A DNA stretch of 64,000 bases from Methyloversatilis sp. (GTDB taxonomy: Bacteria; Pseudomonadota; Gammaproteobacteria; Burkholderiales; Rhodocyclaceae): positions 62,001 to 126,000 of the forward strand of contig NZ_JAUYRO010000092.1 of the NCBI RefSeq assembly GCF_030696805.1, written 5' to 3'. The notes below the pieces were generated by a model. The model worked only from the letters and a program-made list of their open reading frames with translations. It searched no databases and had not been told where the DNA came from. Shown here piece after piece: positions 57,001 to 64,000 of the stretch; the first letter of the stretch is position 1, and every line of letters begins with the position of its first letter. A program made the translations under genes and the position numbers.

Positions 57001-59427
57001 CTGCCAGTCGCCGCGCGTCCAGCGGTGCACGCGCGAGGCGGCGACGTCGGCGTGCATCGGCGCGTCCTCGATCAGCGTGATGTCGCTGACACCGCCGCAG
57101 CGCGCGATCGACCCTTCGAGCAGGTCATGACTGAGCACCTGGCCTTCGGGCAGCCGCCCCGACAGCACGGCCTGCATCGCCTTGACGTGAAACAGCCCCT
57201 TGCCGGTGAACGTGCCTTCGTCGAAAAGATCCTGATACAGCTCGGAGGTCTCGGCGCTGTACGGGTCGACACCGCAGCGGCCGGCAAACAGGCTGTGGAA
57301 GGGCGTGGCGTGCAGCGGCGACGGCAGCGGCGTGACGATGCGCGGCTGCAGCACCGCATAACCGGACACCACGCGGCCGCGCGCGAGATCGACTCGCGGT
57401 CGGTTCAGCGGATGCGCTGCAACACCGACCAGTTCTCGCAAGGCCCCGGGCGGCAGCAAGGTGTCGCTGTCGAGCGTGACCACAAACGGTGTATCGGGCG
57501 CCGGCGTCGAACGCGGCCCCAGATCGACGAACCCCGACCGACCGCCTGCCAGCAGGTCGACCAGTTGTTCGAGCTTGCCGCGCTTGCGCTCCCAGCCCAT
57601 CCAGCATTGTTCCGTCTCCGACCAGCGCCGGTCGCGATGCAGCAGCAGGAAGCGGCGCTGCCGCGGCCCCTCATCGACGGCGTCGGGCGGATAGAGCGCT
57701 TCGAGCCGATCGATCTCGGCGACGGCGGTGGCGAGCAGTGCAGCGTCCGGCCCGTCGTGCGCGACGGGTGCATCGCTGAAATCGGTGAGCAGGGCGAACT
57801 GCGCGTGCGGCTCGCGGTTCGCCAGATGATGGCGTTCGAGCTGGCGCGCCAGCGCGCGGATGGCGGTGGCCGACGACAGCATGGCCGGTATCACGACCAG
57901 CACGCGCAGCGCGGGTGGAATGCCGGCGAGCAGCGCCAGCCGGGGCAGCCGGCGCGGCGGCACCCACTCGCTGATGAGCCGGTTGAGCACGGCGATCACT
58001 GCCTCGCTCGCCGGCAGCAGCGCCAGCACGGCCAGCATCGCCCACACCGGCAACGTGAGTGACGGTGCCGCAGCGTGCTGCATGAACCCCAGCGCAAGCA
58101 GCACACTGCCAACGCCCAGCAAGGTGAGATAGACCGGCACCGCGCACCGGTTGCGCAGTTCGCCGAAGCCGGTCAGAACGGCCGGGCGCAGGCCGAGCGA
58201 GCGGCGCATCGCACCGGCTCCGCCGCCGCGCAGCCAGAAGCTTGGCGACTCGATCGGCGCCGACGGGTCGAGCTGCGGATCGCTGACCGGGACACGCATG
58301 TGCTCAAGCAGCCGCTCCGCCACGGCCAGTTCGCTGTGGCCGCTCGTGCGCGCCAGCCGCTCGATGGCATGCAGCGTGGCGTCCTGTGTATCGTCGCGCT
58401 CGGCGCGGAAGGTCGATGAAGCCAGCATCAGCTGCATCAGCATGCTGGTCTGTGCAATCAGCGCGCGCCAGTCGGCGTCCCCCAGCATGCGCAGCGAGCC
58501 GATTGCGTTGCTGACGCTCAGGTTGTCGGCCGCTTCTTCAGCCTGTTGTCGGGCCTGCGCGCTGGCCGGATCGGGCAGTGCGCGCGCCAGCGCTTCGCGC
58601 ACCGATTCGCGACCGCGCAGCCCGGCGGCGGAGCGCGATCCGGAATCGGAGTGCAGCCGCTGCATCACCTGCAGCGCAAACACGGTGCCGACACGGCGCG
58701 CCTGCATCAAGCCGAACATCGCGTCGGCGTCGATCATGCGGGCGTGGCCGCCCGTGCGGCCGGTCGCTTCGCGTTCCAGCCCGTCGCACCACAGATTGGC
58801 CAGTTCGCGCGCCGCCTTGTCGGCCGCCACGCGCTCGGACAGCCGACGCAGGTTTTCGATCAGCACCACGCGCAGCGTCGTGGGCAGCGCCCACAACTCA
58901 CCGAGGTTCAGTTCGCTGGTCTGCTGGTAGGCATTCAGGAATTCGATCAGCAGGTCGTCGTCGAAGGCGCTGTCGGTATGCGCGACGAAGGCCCAGGCAA
59001 CACCATAGACACGCGGCAGCCCGGCCAGATGATCGCCGACCAGCACCGGCAGATCGCGGAAGTAGCGCCGCGGCAACCCGTCATGCACCGCCTTGATCTG
59101 GGCGGCCACCAGATGGAAGTTGTCGAGCAGCCATTCACCCGCCGGGCTGACGTGATGACCGATCCGCTCCTGCAGGCCGATGTAGTGCTGCGCCTCGCGC
59201 AGCACCTTCATGTTGTCGTGCAGACGCGGAAAGAAGGCGGTCGAGCGCGGCGCCTTGAGCCGCGCAGTCTGCGCTTCGCCCAGGCTGCGGCCGTGTTGCC
59301 GGAAACGTTCGGCGCTGAACAGCTCGCCGCGGATCGGTGACTCGATCACGCCGCGCGACGGATCGATCAGTGCGAGTGCCTCGGCGCCTGCGTCGGGTAT
59401 CTGCCGGCGCAATCGCGCCCGGGTCAT
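51052..59427 (-). CDS. ndvB: cyclic beta-1,2-glucan synthase (NdvB/ChvB-like), 2791 aa
   Basis: A full-length NdvB-type enzyme (family usually about 2800-2870 aa). Approximate layout: N-terminal cytoplasmic region; helices about 425-480; GT84-type transferase about 600-820 with VVTLDSDTLLPPG (DxD about 652), HDLLEG and HRWTRGDWQ; helices about 834-880 and 965-1010; glycoamylase-like domain about 1030-1410 (MAHHQGMTI); two carbohydrate-binding/GH94 N-type domains about 1480-1790 and 1990-2290; C-terminal GH94 domain with CDWNDGMN (catalytic Asp about 2456). It polymerises, trims and cyclises periplasmic glucan from UDP-glucose, often osmoregulated. The start at 59427 (MTRARLRRQIPD) replaces an upstream ATG at 59592. 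Confidence 0.92.
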   Translation of the reverse strand: MTRARLRRQIPDAGAEALALIDPSRGVIESPIRGELFSAERFRQHGRSLGEAQTARLKAPRSTAFFPRLHDNMKVLREAQHYIGLQERIGHHVSPAGEWLLDNFHLVAAQIKAVHDGLPRRYFRDLPVLVGDHLAGLPRVYGVAWAFVAHTDSAFDDDLLIEFLNAYQQTSELNLGELWALPTTLRVVLIENLRRLSERVAADKAARELANLWCDGLEREATGRTGGHARMIDADAMFGLMQARRVGTVFALQVMQRLHSDSGSRSAAGLRGRESVREALARALPDPASAQARQQAEEAADNLSVSNAIGSLRMLGDADWRALIAQTSMLMQLMLASSTFRAERDDTQDATLHAIERLARTSGHSELAVAERLLEHMRVPVSDPQLDPSAPIESPSFWLRGGGAGAMRRSLGLRPAVLTGFGELRNRCAVPVYLTLLGVGSVLLALGFMQHAAAPSLTLPVWAMLAVLALLPASEAVIAVLNRLISEWVPPRRLPRLALLAGIPPALRVLVVIPAMLSSATAIRALARQLERHHLANREPHAQFALLTDFSDAPVAHDGPDAALLATAVAEIDRLEALYPPDAVDEGPRQRRFLLLHRDRRWSETEQCWMGWERKRGKLEQLVDLLAGGRSGFVDLGPRSTPAPDTPFVVTLDSDTLLPPGALRELVGVAAHPLNRPRVDLARGRVVSGYAVLQPRIVTPLPSPLHATPFHSLFAGRCGVDPYSAETSELYQDLFDEGTFTGKGLFHVKAMQAVLSGRLPEGQVLSHDLLEGSIARCGGVSDITLIEDAPMHADVAASRVHRWTRGDWQLWPLLWRARRFDLNAINRWKMIDNLRRSLVAPFSVVLLLVALGSDLLSPWSVLALMGAAFGGGPLLGALAGMAPARDDLALRHFYQQGLVDIGRALGGMLWNLALLLRNALHLCDAIVRAVWRTAISRRRLLQWTTAADAQSAARHSLTGLWRVHWPVSVLAAGVLALLWWRGTSSPWLTLSVCALWAATPLWIALASRASAHHHRYKLAAGDRAYLLDVARHTWRLFERHVGPTSNYLPPDNVQTVPYMMVAQRTSPTNIGLYLLSTACARRFGWISTLELLTRCERTLATLALLPRHRGHFLNWYDTQTLAPLAPAYVSVVDSGNLCGHLLALAGACDALAARPADDDDRACNAPLRLVALAAQCRRLALEAEFAFMYDERRRLFHIGYLVEEQTLDKSYYDLLASEARLASLWAIAKGDVPVKHWAALGRPFFATGSEAGLRSWSGSMFEYLMPSLVLDELPGSALASAAQAAVREHRAFGRTHGVPWGLSESAYAASDHTLAYQYSPQGVPRLALRRTPTDEIVVAPYATALAAMFEPAAAIDNLRRMEGLDARRDMGFAEALDFVADRQTGGSAFTVVSTFMAHHQGMTIVALANLLLDSAPRRWCMAEPRIDAVAPLLQERVPREVSRLLAPPPAPTRNDRRDALPGVTRLVTPGASALQPTHLLSNGRYSVALRANGAGWSRFGTADVSRWRDDALRDAYGTFFYLRRTPQAVPVSITQHPAADPLADYSATFHSDRVCLDAQWADLRTRCTVWVSPEDDVELRRVELWNTSSEPIEVELMSMFEVSLSDARADEMHPAFAKLFVQATWDDASRAAYFSRKPRLSTESGLHAVHFIAHADLHLTSVTVQTDRARWLGRHCDAAHPRADYSKAADPSIASHAPGQDCVTGLDPLASLSMRLSLPAHGMASLTVGTAAADARDTLQALVERYRQDAMVERSSLMSGTFASIRLREMRVNADDRAAIQLLTTTLALLMSRPAAVDALVDAPAGGALHDRRALWRLGMSGDRPIIVVRASAVQGIRMLRSLFQALRWWSWGGLTCDLVVLNGEARSYLMPLQTELAALRERYAAEIVATPSARACGLYLLHADELSPAECGALNALARASLHADGRPLSHHVQDLVDWHDSALDARAEQPATMLPAARHGAVGLPPKGAFDGASGDFRFTVTDAHRTLRPWINVLANPDFGSQVSEAGTGYTWAGNSRLNQLTGWSNDPVGDAGGETFHLQDLRSGEIWSVGAGAAAADVPYRIEHGQGLTTMRHRRGDIEVKVTWCVDPEQSVKQVRIVLTNRGARAHSLRVIGLFEWVIGALRTDRQSVRTVFARLALPDASARQIDALLATQCDGHAGFGNSTAFVVLQREGADGRPGVATLADWTCDRRELFAPDGRPVIPDRLAAQDAIGVDPCAALAATVSLAPDEASTHVFLLGHGDSPRAAGLLARAAAEQGAVQREQAVRAKWNGLLDTVTVSSPDPLFDVLVNRWLPYQTVACRLWARAGFYQSGGAFGFRDQLQDAMALCVAAPALLRAQLLLSASRQFPEGDVQHWWHAPTGAGVRTRCSDDRLWLPFAAARYIEVTGDVEVFDELVPFLEGDPIPDGAEDAYYVPRVGTQRVSLYEHCARAIDCSLAVGTHGLPLIGTCDWNDGMNRVGHEGRGESVWLGWFLCQVVARFSVLAHAEGETSRAERWQLAAAGWRDALRGEAWDGEWFVRAFFDDGTPLGSRRNEECRIDLIAQAWGVLSGVATPAQQQASMASVGRLLTDEVNGLVRLLDPPLQHARPDAGYIQAYPPGVRENGGQYAHAAVWALMAQAELGDVDAAWRTFTGLSPAHRADNEVRGAAYGIEPYVMAGDIYTQPPYAGRGGWSWYTGSAAWMHHAAIESMCGLRVRQGRLCVLPRLPSHWPKVTLTVLRAGRRHEITVCAAGALADIASARAAGLLPLAVGEWLDLAAAGEHSRHLVIAAANVTLTARSPARVVTA

Positions 59428-59459
59428 GTAGACATCGTCGTTGGAGCCCTGGGCCGTTC

Positions 59460-59657
59460 TTAAAACGAAAGGCCGGCGAGCAGCAGCGCCGACATCACCA
59501 GCAGCAGGCTGACAAAGCGCGGCGCCAGGAAGGCGTCGACCGCCTCGGCTGCGCAGCGCACACGATGCATCGGTCCGAGTGCCACCACACACTGGCTGAG
59601 GTGATCATTGAGGCGGGTCGGGTCCGGGCTGACGGAATGGTAGGTATTGGCAGGCAT
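59460..59657 (-). CDS. 65-aa protein with C-terminal membrane helix
   Basis: A 65-residue protein: polar N-terminal part (MPANTYHSVSPDPTRLNDHL) and a hydrophobic C-terminal helix (FVSLLLVMSALLLAGLSF). A clear GGGAGATCCC-type purine stretch precedes the ATG. It lies 32 nt upstream of ndvB on the same strand. Tail-anchored small proteins of this form are common next to stress genes; no family is recognised. Confidence 0.5.
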   Translation of the reverse strand: MPANTYHSVSPDPTRLNDHLSQCVVALGPMHRVRCAAEAVDAFLAPRFVSLLLVMSALLLAGLSF

Positions 59658-59748
59658 GGGATCTCCCTGGACATGAAGCGATATGAAGGTTCAACCCAGC
59701 GCACTGACGGCTGCGGGGTCGCTGATGCCGGACGGGGCAACCGGCCGA

Positions 59749-60153
59749 TCAGTCGCGCGGCTTTCCGGCCCGTCCGACGACCGACAGCAGCAGCGTCACC
59801 GCTGCGCCCAGCGCCGCGGCGAACAGCAGCGACTGGACCGGCTTGTGGCGCACGTAACCCAGCGTCGAGTCGGTGGCCCGTACCGCCTGGTAGCGCAATC
59901 GCTGCGAGCCCTCGCGCACCGCCGCAACGCCGCGGTACTTCATTTCGTCGGCGCGGTGCGCCAGGCGGTCGAACACGGGCGCGGCCTGCAGCCGGGCGCT
60001 GTCCACACGGTCGGCCAGCTGGTCCAGCGTCTGATGGGCGATCTGGTTCGACGAGCGGATCGCCTCACCGGCGGTGTGTGCCAGCGCATCGGCAAACGTA
60101 TCTGCCGTTGCGCCGAAACCGTGCTGAAGGTCGTTCTTGGTGCGATCGTTCAT
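59749..60153 (-). CDS. DUF883/YqjD-like membrane-anchored stress protein
   Basis: A 134-residue protein: long amphipathic helix (about 10-95) then YVRHKPVQSLLFAAALGAAV and LLLSVVGRAGKPRD, a C-terminal membrane anchor like that of ElaB/YqjD. It is a second, longer paralogue of the 40066-40398 protein. The start at 60153 follows GAGAAAGC; the DUF1328 gene lies 49 nt upstream on the same strand. Confidence 0.8.
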   Translation of the reverse strand: MNDRTKNDLQHGFGATADTFADALAHTAGEAIRSSNQIAHQTLDQLADRVDSARLQAAPVFDRLAHRADEMKYRGVAAVREGSQRLRYQAVRATDSTLGYVRHKPVQSLLFAAALGAAVTLLLSVVGRAGKPRD

Positions 60154-60202
60154 GGTGTGCCTGCTTTCTCTGATCAGGGGCGGCCAGCGGCCCGCAAACG
60201 CC

Positions 60203-60367
60203 TCATCCACGACGGACAAGACCGAACACGAAACTTGCAACGGCAAGCACGATGAAGATGAAGAACAGGATTTTCGCAATGCCGGCGGCACTGGCAGCGA
60301 TGCCGCCGAAACCGAACAGCGCGGCGATGAGGGCGATGACGAAGAACACGACGGCGTAATGCAGCAT
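60203..60367 (-). CDS. DUF1328 (YtjA-like) 54-aa membrane protein
   Basis: A 54-residue protein, translated by hand: it begins [19 protein letters not shown], continues with a Gly/Ala segment ([15 protein letters not shown]) and ends FVFGLVRRG. Two membrane helices with this spacing define DUF1328/YtjA. A strong GAGGAGGA ribosome binding site lies 6 nt before the ATG. These small proteins are common in stress and envelope gene clusters, as here beside DUF883. Confidence 0.9.
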   Translation of the reverse strand: MLHYAVVFFVIALIAALFGFGGIAASAAGIAKILFFIFIVLAVASFVFGLVRRG

Positions 60368-60696
60368 GACAAATCCTCCTCGATGACGATGCTCCCCGGC
60401 CTCTGACGGGTTGCAGCGCGAAGCCAGGGAAGAAACAGGGTGCGAGGCTCACCTTCCCGAGGCATCCCGCCACGAGACCTATTGGGCTCTCGACAGCCCG
60501 GACCGTCTGTGCGGTGCCGAACGTGGACGGCGCATGGTGCGCTAAGTGTTCCACCGCACGGACCGGACTGTTTCATCACGCCAGAGTGGACCGATGTCCG
60601 GTCACCCCCGCAAGGTTGAGTCCGGTCAGCCAGCCGGTTTTGCCCACCCCGCCTGGTTCTGTCCACCCGCTGTCCCAGACTTCACCGAGGAACTTC
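60368..60696. other. 329-nt intergenic region without a recognisable gene
   Basis: Between the DUF1328 gene (minus) and the ferritin-like gene (plus). No credible reading frame or strong hairpin is seen. It should contain the divergent promoters of both genes; none could be assigned. Confidence 0.5.
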
Positions 60697-61236
60697 ATGA
60701 ACACCGAATCCCAGCTGTCGGAGGTTGCCGTCCTGCGTGAGCGCGCCCGCAAGCACGTCGAAGATGGCGCAGTCACCGCTGGCTACGACGCCGATCGCGC
60801 GCAAGTGCTCACGCTGCTGAATGAAGCGCTGGCCACCGAACTGGTATGCGTACTCCGTTATCGCCGCCATCACTTCATGGCGAGCGGCATTCACTCACAA
60901 TCGGTTGCCGGAGAGTTCCTGACGCATTCGAAGGAAGAACAGGGGCATGCGGACGAACTGGCCGCACGTATCGTGCAGCTGGGCGGTGAGCCCGATTTCT
61001 CGCCCGACACGCTGACCGCGCGCAGCCACGCAGAGTACGTCGAAGCGGGCACGCTGGCGGAAATGATTCGAGAGAACCTGGTCGCCGAGCGAATCGCCAT
61101 CGACAGCTATCGCGAATTCATTCTCTATCTGGGTGAACAGGATCCGACCACGCGTCGCCTGCTCGAATCGATACTGGCGGTGGAAGAGCAGCACGCCGAT
61201 GAACTGGCCGACCTGCTGCAGGGCGTGGCGGTGTAA
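60697..61236 (+). CDS. ferritin-like / bacterioferritin-type protein
   Basis: A 179-residue four-helix ferritin-like protein. Di-iron ligand pattern: LNEALATELVCVLRYRRHH, EEQGHADELAARI, ENLVAERIAIDSY and AVEEQHADELADLL, giving Glu, ExxH, Glu and ExxH groups. It probably stores or detoxifies iron as part of the stress set; it is longer than a standard Bfr at the N terminus. The start at 60697 has CGAGGAAC upstream. A perfect 25-bp inverted repeat follows its stop. Confidence 0.88.
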   Translation: MNTESQLSEVAVLRERARKHVEDGAVTAGYDADRAQVLTLLNEALATELVCVLRYRRHHFMASGIHSQSVAGEFLTHSKEEQGHADELAARIVQLGGEPDFSPDTLTARSHAEYVEAGTLAEMIRENLVAERIAIDSYREFILYLGEQDPTTRRLLESILAVEEQHADELADLLQGVAV

Positions 61237-61263
61237 GGGCCGATGCCCCCCGCGCTACACAAC

Positions 61264-61318
61264 CGGATGAAGACGGGATCGGGGCAGGCAATACCTGCCC
61301 CGATCCCGTCTTCATCCG
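61264..61318. terminator. perfect 25-bp inverted repeat, bidirectional terminator
   Basis: Arms 61264-61288 and 61294-61318 are exact reverse complements around a 5-nt loop (CAATA). It lies between the convergent ends of the ferritin-like gene and the PRC-barrel gene. The arm length is far above a usual terminator; no long T-run follows. Confidence 0.8.
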
Positions 61319-61332
61319 TTCCGCCGCTGCGT

Positions 61333-61773
61333 TCAGAGCTTCGAATCGTCCGAGTACGGGCGGGTGCCGTAGTAGTCGTGAATCTGCCGGGCCCACGACT
61401 GGTCGGCCATGTCGGGCCAGCAGTCCTGGTTGAAGCCCGGCGCGGCTTCGAGGCGCTCCTTGGCAACGTCCAGCGTGAAGCGCTTGTTCTCGGTATCGAG
61501 CGTCAGCGCGTTCCACGGCACGGCGAACAGCTTGTCGCCGATACCGAGAAAACCGCCGAACGACATCACGGCGTAACTGACCTTGCCAGTACGCATGTCG
61601 AGCATGATTTCCTGGATGTCGCCAAGGTCTTCTCCGTCCTTGTTGAACACGTCGTTGCCCATCAGCGTGTCAGCGCCCATCAGGCCCGGCCCGGGGCCGT
61701 GGCGCATGATCGGTCCGGGCGCTGCGCCCTCGCCCTTGTACATCCCGTACTTGTCCCTGTCCTGATAGCTCAT
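61333..61773 (-). CDS. PRC-barrel domain protein
   Basis: A 146-residue protein with a PRC-barrel (about 35-105: DTLMGNDVFNKDGEDLGDI, then YAVMSFGGFLGIGDKLFAVPW), the photosynthetic-reaction-centre/RimM-like barrel found in many stress-associated cytoplasmic proteins. The start is decided by GAGGAG at 61780-61785: it lies 6 nt from the ATG at 61773 (MSYQDRDKYG), whereas the ATG at 61779 would have no spacing. An in-frame upstream extension to 61980 exists and is discussed separately. Confidence 0.88.
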   Translation of the reverse strand: MSYQDRDKYGMYKGEGAAPGPIMRHGPGPGLMGADTLMGNDVFNKDGEDLGDIQEIMLDMRTGKVSYAVMSFGGFLGIGDKLFAVPWNALTLDTENKRFTLDVAKERLEAAPGFNQDCWPDMADQSWARQIHDYYGTRPYSDDSKL

Positions 61774-62279
61774 GCTCATCTCCTCTGGTTGATCCTGCTG
61801 TGCTGCATGGTCGAGCCCGGTACAGGGCTCGTCTTTCGGGTCGCCGTAGCCCGCCTTGATGCGGCGGATCAGGCGGCGAACCCTGATGCGGTGCCGGCGC
61901 AGCCGGTCGGGGTCGAAATCCGGCACCTCCGCTTCGCGCGGCTGAGCGGCGTGCAGGGCAACAAGTCGGCTTGGCTGCATCTGGAAAACCTCCGTCAGGT
62001 CGGTCGCCCCGCGGCGTGCGCCGGGGCGGCCGGGTCAGTCGCGATGCGTCGCATGTTGGGCGGGTGCGCCGGGCGGGTCTGTGCGGTGTCGCACCCGGCA
62101 GGCGCCGGACATGAGATGTGTCTATACTTCCGATGCACTTCGGCGCCTCGACCACAAGTTGTTGAAGGCTGCAGCGCCCTTCGCTTGACCGGCGTAACCC
62201 CGGTTGAAGAGGCCGCCTGCCCTACCTTGGCCGACCTTGATCGATACGCGATCAGGGCTCACACAGGATTCCGCTGAAG
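61774..62279. other. intergenic region PRC-barrel / Crp-type regulator
   Basis: 506 nt between divergent genes. It holds a 7-bp hairpin (CGAGCCC 61812-61818 with GGGCTCG 61825-61831), an in-frame Arg-rich extension of the PRC gene (61780-61980), a TATACT -10-like box at 62123-62128, and an 8-bp inverted repeat (62100-62107 with 62141-62148) around that box. Confidence 0.45.
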
Positions 62280-63008
62280 ATGCAAATGAAACCTCCTCCT
62301 GTTATCGCCCGCACCAACGAGCTGCTCGCTGCGCTGCCCGATGCCGAATGGGACCGCTGGCTGCCGAACCTCGAACCGGTCGACATGCCGCTCGGCAAGG
62401 TGTTGTACGAAGCCGGCACGCGGCTCAGCCACGTCTATTTCCCGGTCACCGCCATCGTGTCGCTGCTGTACGTGATGGAAGATGGCGCCTCGGCGGAAAT
62501 TGCCGTGGTCGGCAAGGAAGGCCTGGTTGGCGTGTCACTGTTCATGGGGGGCCAGTCGACCACCAGCCGCGCCGTGGTGCAGAGCGCCGGCGAAGGCTAT
62601 CGGCTGAAGTCCAACCTGATGATGCTGGAGTTCAACCGCGCCGGACCGGTGCTGCACCTGCTGCTGCGCTACACGCAGGCACTGATCACGCAGATGGCAC
62701 AGACCGCGGTGTGCAACCGTCACCACTCGCTCGACCAGCAACTGTGCCGCTGGCTGCTGCTCAGCCTCGACCGGCTGCCGACCAACGAGCTGGTGATGAC
62801 GCAGGAACTGATCGCCAACATGCTCGGCGTGCGTCGCGAAGGCGTGACCGAAGCCGCCGGCCGGCTGCAGGAATGCGGCCTGATCAGCTACCGGCGCGGG
62901 CACATCACGGTGCTCGACCGCCCCGGGCTGGAAAAACGTACCTGCGAATGCTACGCGGTCGTGAAAGAGGAATACGACCGGCTGCTGCCGGCCCTCAAGG
63001 CGACCTGA
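62280..63008 (+). CDS. Crp/Fnr family transcription regulator
   Basis: A 242-residue regulator: cyclic-nucleotide-binding-like beta-roll (about 25-150: [22 protein letters not shown], given in part) and a C-terminal winged helix-turn-helix (about 175-225: [21 protein letters not shown]). No N-terminal cysteine cluster for Fe-S oxygen sensing and no clear cAMP-binding RxS motif are visible, so the ligand is unknown. This YeiL/Crp-like branch is common in betaproteobacteria. It is convergent with the phosphoketolase gene (14-nt overlap). Confidence 0.88.
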   Translation: MQMKPPPVIARTNELLAALPDAEWDRWLPNLEPVDMPLGKVLYEAGTRLSHVYFPVTAIVSLLYVMEDGASAEIAVVGKEGLVGVSLFMGGQSTTSRAVVQSAGEGYRLKSNLMMLEFNRAGPVLHLLLRYTQALITQMAQTAVCNRHHSLDQQLCRWLLLSLDRLPTNELVMTQELIANMLGVRREGVTEAAGRLQECGLISYRRGHITVLDRPGLEKRTCECYAVVKEEYDRLLPALKAT

Positions 63009-64000
63009 GCGCCTCGTCGAAGGCCTCATCCGTCACCCCGTCGGGCGCGGCAAGCCAGCGCCAGTTGCGTATTTCGGGCAGGTCTTCGCCATGTTCGGCG
63101 ATCCACGCCTTGTGGGCGGCGATGTTGGCGCGATGCCTCAGCCGTGCGTCGTCCACCTGATCGGCGAGGCGCGGAATCCGGCAGATCGCATCGAGCGCGA
63201 GCTGATAGCGGTCCATGTGGTTCAGCACCACCATGTCGAACGGCGTCGTGGTCGTACCCTCTTCCTTGTAACCGCGCACGTGCAGTTTGCCGTGATTGGT
63301 TCGCCGGTAGGTCAGACGGTGGATCAGCCACGGATAGCCGTGGAAGGCGAACACGATGGGCGCATCGCACGTGAACAGCGCGTCGAACGCCGTATCGCTG
63401 AGGCCATGCGGGTGTTCGGACGCCGGCTGCAGCGCCATCAGATCGACCACATTGACGACGCGGATGCGGATGTCGGGCACGTATTCGCGCAACAGCATCA
63501 CCGCGGCAAGCGTTTCCAGCGTAGGCACGTCGCCGGCGCAGGCCATCACCACATCGGGTTCGAGCGCCTCGTCGCCGTGCTCGGTACCCGCCCAGTGCCA
63601 GATGCCGGCACCGACGGCGCAGTGCAGCGCGGCAGCCTCGGCGTCGAGCCACTGCCATTCAGGCTGCTTGCCGGCAATCATCAGATTGACCTGGTTGCGG
63701 CTGCGCAGGCAGTGATCGGCAATCGACAGCAGGCAGTTGGCGTCGGGCGCGAGGTAGATGCGCACGACGTCCGGATTCTTGTTCGCGACGTGATCGATGA
63801 AGCCCGGATCCTGATGCGAAAAGCCGTTGTGGTCCTGCCGCCACACGTGCGAGGTCAGCAGGTAATTGAGTGACGCGATCGGTGCGCGCCACGGAATATC
63901 GTTGCACACCTTGAGCCACTTGGCGTGCTGGTTGAACATCGAATCGATGATGTGGATGAACGCTTCGTAGCACGAGAACAGGCCGTGGCGGCCGGTCAGC
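62995..64000 (-). CDS. xfp: phosphoketolase, C-terminal part (5' end cut by window)
   Basis: 335 codons of the C-terminal half of xylulose-5-phosphate/fructose-6-phosphate phosphoketolase; the frame is open to the window end. Diagnostic segments: [49 protein letters not shown], and [19 protein letters not shown]. The enzyme is thiamine-diphosphate dependent and splits sugar phosphates to acetyl phosphate and a shorter sugar phosphate. The catalytic N-terminal ThDP region is outside the window. It lies tail-to-tail with the Crp/Fnr gene. Confidence 0.95.
   Translation of the reverse strand, partial: LTGRHGLFSCYEAFIHIIDSMFNQHAKWLKVCNDIPWRAPIASLNYLLTSHVWRQDHNGFSHQDPGFIDHVANKNPDVVRIYLAPDANCLLSIADHCLRSRNQVNLMIAGKQPEWQWLDAEAAALHCAVGAGIWHWAGTEHGDEALEPDVVMACAGDVPTLETLAAVMLLREYVPDIRIRVVNVVDLMALQPASEHPHGLSDTAFDALFTCDAPIVFAFHGYPWLIHRLTYRRTNHGKLHVRGYKEEGTTTTPFDMVVLNHMDRYQLALDAICRIPRLADQVDDARLRHRANIAAHKAWIAEHGEDLPEIRNWRWLAAPDGVTDEAFDEALRSP

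Noticed and set aside
54265-58062. Open frame of 1265 codons on the plus strand
   Set aside because: It is antisense to ndvB, Arg/Gln/His-rich and without any domain; a GC-bias shadow of the real gene, as are the plus-strand frames at 51118-53094 and 53095-54165.
59428-59592. 55-residue upstream extension of ndvB
   Set aside because: Cys/Arg/Pro-rich, unlike the family N terminus, and it overlaps the separate 65-aa gene.

Overview
The window is GC-rich, gene-dense DNA from a Gram-negative chromosome. The best fit is a betaproteobacterium near the Rhodocyclales (a Methyloversatilis-like methylotroph is plausible, but this is inference). The evidence is an exosortase-B extracellular polysaccharide locus with EpsD/E/F/G/L-type proteins, a DUF4936/DUF3301 small-protein complement typical of betaproteobacteria, a fused PabB-PabC, and an ygfZ/mltG-tmk-holB-pilZ-tatD neighbourhood. 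I found no rRNA, tRNA, CRISPR array, insertion sequence or prophage.

Layout. 1-5.2 kb: a truncated-architecture photolyase (cut by the window edge), an AEC permease, an EAL phosphodiesterase, then a four-gene candidate metal-handling cassette (Cys/His-rich exported protein, exported barrel-like protein, MerP-like HMA protein, MerT-like membrane protein). 5.2-16.2 kb: housekeeping genes, namely an orphan FtsX-type permease, a UDG-family protein, queF, an ankyrin protein, tatD, pilZ, holB, tmk and mltG on the minus strand, then ygfZ, a DUF4936 protein and an NRDE protein on the plus strand. 16.3-19.8 kb: a GAF-PAS histidine kinase overlapping its CheY-like partner, then GNAT, L,D-transpeptidase and tadA, which overlap or abut on the minus strand.

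19.8-33 kb: the exosortase/EPS locus in two halves. xrtB-epsG-epsF-epsE-epsD lies on the minus strand. After five housekeeping genes (MazG-like, DUF3301, pabBC, a metallopeptidase, apt) come epsL (minus) and, divergently, the priming glycosyltransferase, a VanZ protein and a lytic transglycosylase (plus). Chain initiation, length control, export and the outer-membrane step are present; the other glycosyltransferases, a flippase/polymerase and epsI are not in the window. 33-38.5 kb: metabolism (HI0933-type flavoprotein, fbp, dadA, quinone reductase).

38.5-64 kb: an envelope and general-stress region. It holds BON, CsbD, DUF883, glycine-zipper, DUF4398, OmpA, PRC-barrel and DUF1328 proteins, a ferritin-like protein, a Crp/Fnr regulator and phosphoketolase. 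Within it are a ferric-reductase-like flavocytochrome, a PHB-depolymerase-type esterase, a compact cluster (144-aa unknown, double-domain KaiC-like ATPase, GGDEF protein with a kinase-like module lacking its histidine), and an 8.4-kb cyclic beta-1,2-glucan synthase gene overlapping a YihY/BrkB gene.

Most attractive for follow-up: the KaiC/GGDEF/pseudokinase cluster, the metal cassette, the triple CX10C secreted protein with its hairpin-rich leader region, a perfect 25-bp inverted repeat between the ferritin and PRC genes, a REP-like palindrome at 50.1 kb, and the repeated tail-to-tail overlap of convergent genes.
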